A DNA stretch of 64,000 nt. It comes from PWQG01 sp050486205 (lineage in GTDB: Bacteria; Pseudomonadota; Gammaproteobacteria; Pseudomonadales; Pseudohongiellaceae). The translations under genes and the position numbers were made by a program. This document shows, piece by piece, positions 61,364 to 64,000 of this stretch (its first letter is position 1; the number at the start of each line of letters is the position of its first letter). The notes under the pieces were generated by a model. It worked only from the letters and a program-made list of their open reading frames with translations, made no database searches and was not told the origin of the DNA. The DNA is taken from NCBI GenBank assembly GCA_050486205.1, contig JBJHCW010000007.1:178677-242676 (forward strand). Reading direction: 5' to 3'.

Positions 61364-61820
61364 GCGGCCGGCTGCGGTACCGATAAAAAACTGGGTTCCA
61401 ATGCTTGCCAAGCCGGATTTGTATGGCATAATGCGCGCCCTCTGCTCAGAAGCACGAAGCAACTGAGTCGGGGCAGGCCGGACAATCGGCGCATTTCATT
61501 TGGGTGAGAGCCGGGATGAAAAAAAGTCGCTGAAAGTGCTTGCCAGGATTGCTGAGACGCGTATAATACGCGGCCTTGCTTGCCACGAAGGTAAGCGGAA
61601 CAGGTTCTTTAAAAGTTTGAGATTAAGTAATAGAGGTGGGTGCTTGCCGTGATGGTTATGCGCATTAAGCGAGATAATCAAGGTAAGCAACTGCGTTAAT
61701 TTACAATTGAGTAGATTTAAGTCTTAACAGACAGTAGTTGTGACTTTGAGCAATGGTTAGTTGCCTGGAAGCTTTGCCGGTTAGGTAGTACGGTGAATCG
61801 GAAGGGCACTTGCAAGATTG
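61364..61820 (+). promoter_or_regulatory. rRNA operon promoter and leader
   Basis: TTGCCA (61540-61545) and TATAAT (61562-61567) with a 16-nt spacer form a strong promoter; a GC-rich discriminator (ACGCGGCC) follows, as in promoters under stringent control. A boxA-like GTTCTTTAAAA lies at about 61603. The rest of the 457 nt holds no gene. Confidence 0.85.
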
Positions 61821-63358
<1,538 letters not shown>

Positions 63359-63428
63359 AACTGAAAGCGCATGCCATTACGGTAAAGTGCCCACCTCTAT
63401 TACTTAATCCAGACTATTGGACCTTTTC

Positions 63429-63504
63429 GGGGCCATAGCTCAGCTGGGAGAGCGCCTGGTTTGCATCCAGGAGGTCAGCGGTTCGATCCCGCTTGGCTCC
63501 ACCA
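63429..63504 (+). tRNA. tRNA-Ala (anticodon TGC) in the 16S-23S spacer
   Basis: A 76-nt tRNA with acceptor GGGGCCA pairing with TGGCTCC, anticodon loop TTTGCAT, T arm GGTTCGATCCC and encoded CCA. No tRNA-Ile precedes it in the spacer. A boxA-like GTTCTTTAAAA follows at about 63509. Confidence 0.97.
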
Positions 63505-63706
63505 GTTTGTTCTTTAAAAATTCGATGAATGAAGCAAAAGATCCATTGATGTATTGGTGCAAGCCGATACTGAGATGGAAAAGGTATGCTGTATAACAAG
63601 TTATACAAGCGCTGAGAACATCTGTACGAGCGAAGTCGTGTAAGTGATTGTGAGCTGTGTGATTTCCAGGTAATTGCCGTTTTTGGGTGAGAGTCTGGGA
63701 TTATAT

Positions 63707-64000
63707 GGTCAAGCACTTAAGCGTACGTGGTGGATGCCTTGGCAGCCAGAGGCGATGAAGGACGTGGTAGGCCACGAAAGGCCTCGGGGAGCCGTCAAAC
63801 AGGCTTTGATCCGGGGGTATCCGAATGGGGAAACCCATCCCGCTTGCGGGATATCCCTAACTGAATCCATAGGTTAGGGAGGCGAACGCAGGGAACTGAA
63901 ACATCTAAGTACCTGCAGGAAAAGAAATCAATTGAGATTCCCTGAGTAGCGGTGAGCGAAAGGGGATTAGCCCTTAAGCTTCTTATGTGTTAGTGGAAGG
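63707..64000 (+). rRNA. rrl: 23S ribosomal RNA (5' part)
   Basis: The gene begins GGTCAAGCACTTAAGCGTAC and continues GGTGGATGCC and GAGGCGATGAAGGACGTG as in other 23S genes. It runs off the right edge, so only the first 294 nt are seen. Confidence 0.96.

Overview
The window reads as the chromosome of a motile, aerobic gammaproteobacterium of moderately high GC. The markers are core genes in gammaproteobacterial arrangements: rnr-rlmB, rpsF-rpsR-rplI-dnaB-alr-radA, bamE divergent from fur, recN divergent from grpE-dnaK-dnaJ, and tyrS directly ahead of an rRNA operon. The 16S gene is complete, so the lineage can be settled from it; I do not name a genus. c-di-GMP enzymes, a chemoreceptor with a sigma-28-type promoter, erpA, hemJ and a lipoprotein cytochrome fit an aerobic free-living (perhaps marine) bacterium.

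Layout. 1-7.5 kb: accessory genes (a membrane EAL phosphodiesterase cut by the window edge, a short-chain dehydrogenase, an exported protein, a shortened SRAP protein, a DedA protein, a CadC-like regulator without sensor domain, a WYL regulator, a lipoprotein). 7.5-14.3 kb: the most island-like part. A MazG-like pyrophosphohydrolase is translationally coupled to a three-part protein (GIY-YIG nuclease + Schlafen-group-3/DUF2075 helicase + S24 LexA-like peptidase), followed by an exported repeat protein and two Fic proteins. 14.3-25.7 kb: MipA-like porin, tRNA-Leu, rnr-rlmB, the S6/S18/L9 cluster, dnaB, alr and radA. 25.7-39.5 kb: yadGH, chemoreceptor, DUF599 protein, CHASE-PAS-GGDEF-EAL protein, ornithine/lysine decarboxylase, and a coupled mdlA-mdlB-cory-CC-star-ArsA operon. 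39.6-44.5 kb: a zinc-uptake locus (FtsX-like permease, ATPase, DUF3299, CobW-type GTPase, Zur, His-rich ZrgA-like protein) with two Zur-type palindromes. 44.6-61.4 kb: bamE, fur, recN, heat-shock operon, the hemJ-thiD-thiE-hemL-adenosine kinase operon, argC, erpA, anmK, an M23 peptidase and tyrS. 61.4-64 kb: rrn promoter, 16S rRNA, tRNA-Ala and the start of 23S rRNA.

Themes. A family of palindromic repeats with TAGTGTCC ends occurs three times. One copy fills the dnaB-alr junction, giving dnaB its stop and alr its start codon; another supplies the stop of the zinc permease. The best candidate for an undescribed system is the MazG plus GIY-YIG/helicase/S24 operon at 7,987-10,496. Its domains (nuclease, motor, self-cleaving repressor-type protease, nucleotide hydrolase) and its setting suggest a damage- or phage-responsive defence module, but this is inference. 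The cysteine-free ArsA ATPase coupled to a small protein ending in Cys-Cys is a second poorly understood unit. All calls are from reading the sequence; no searches were run.
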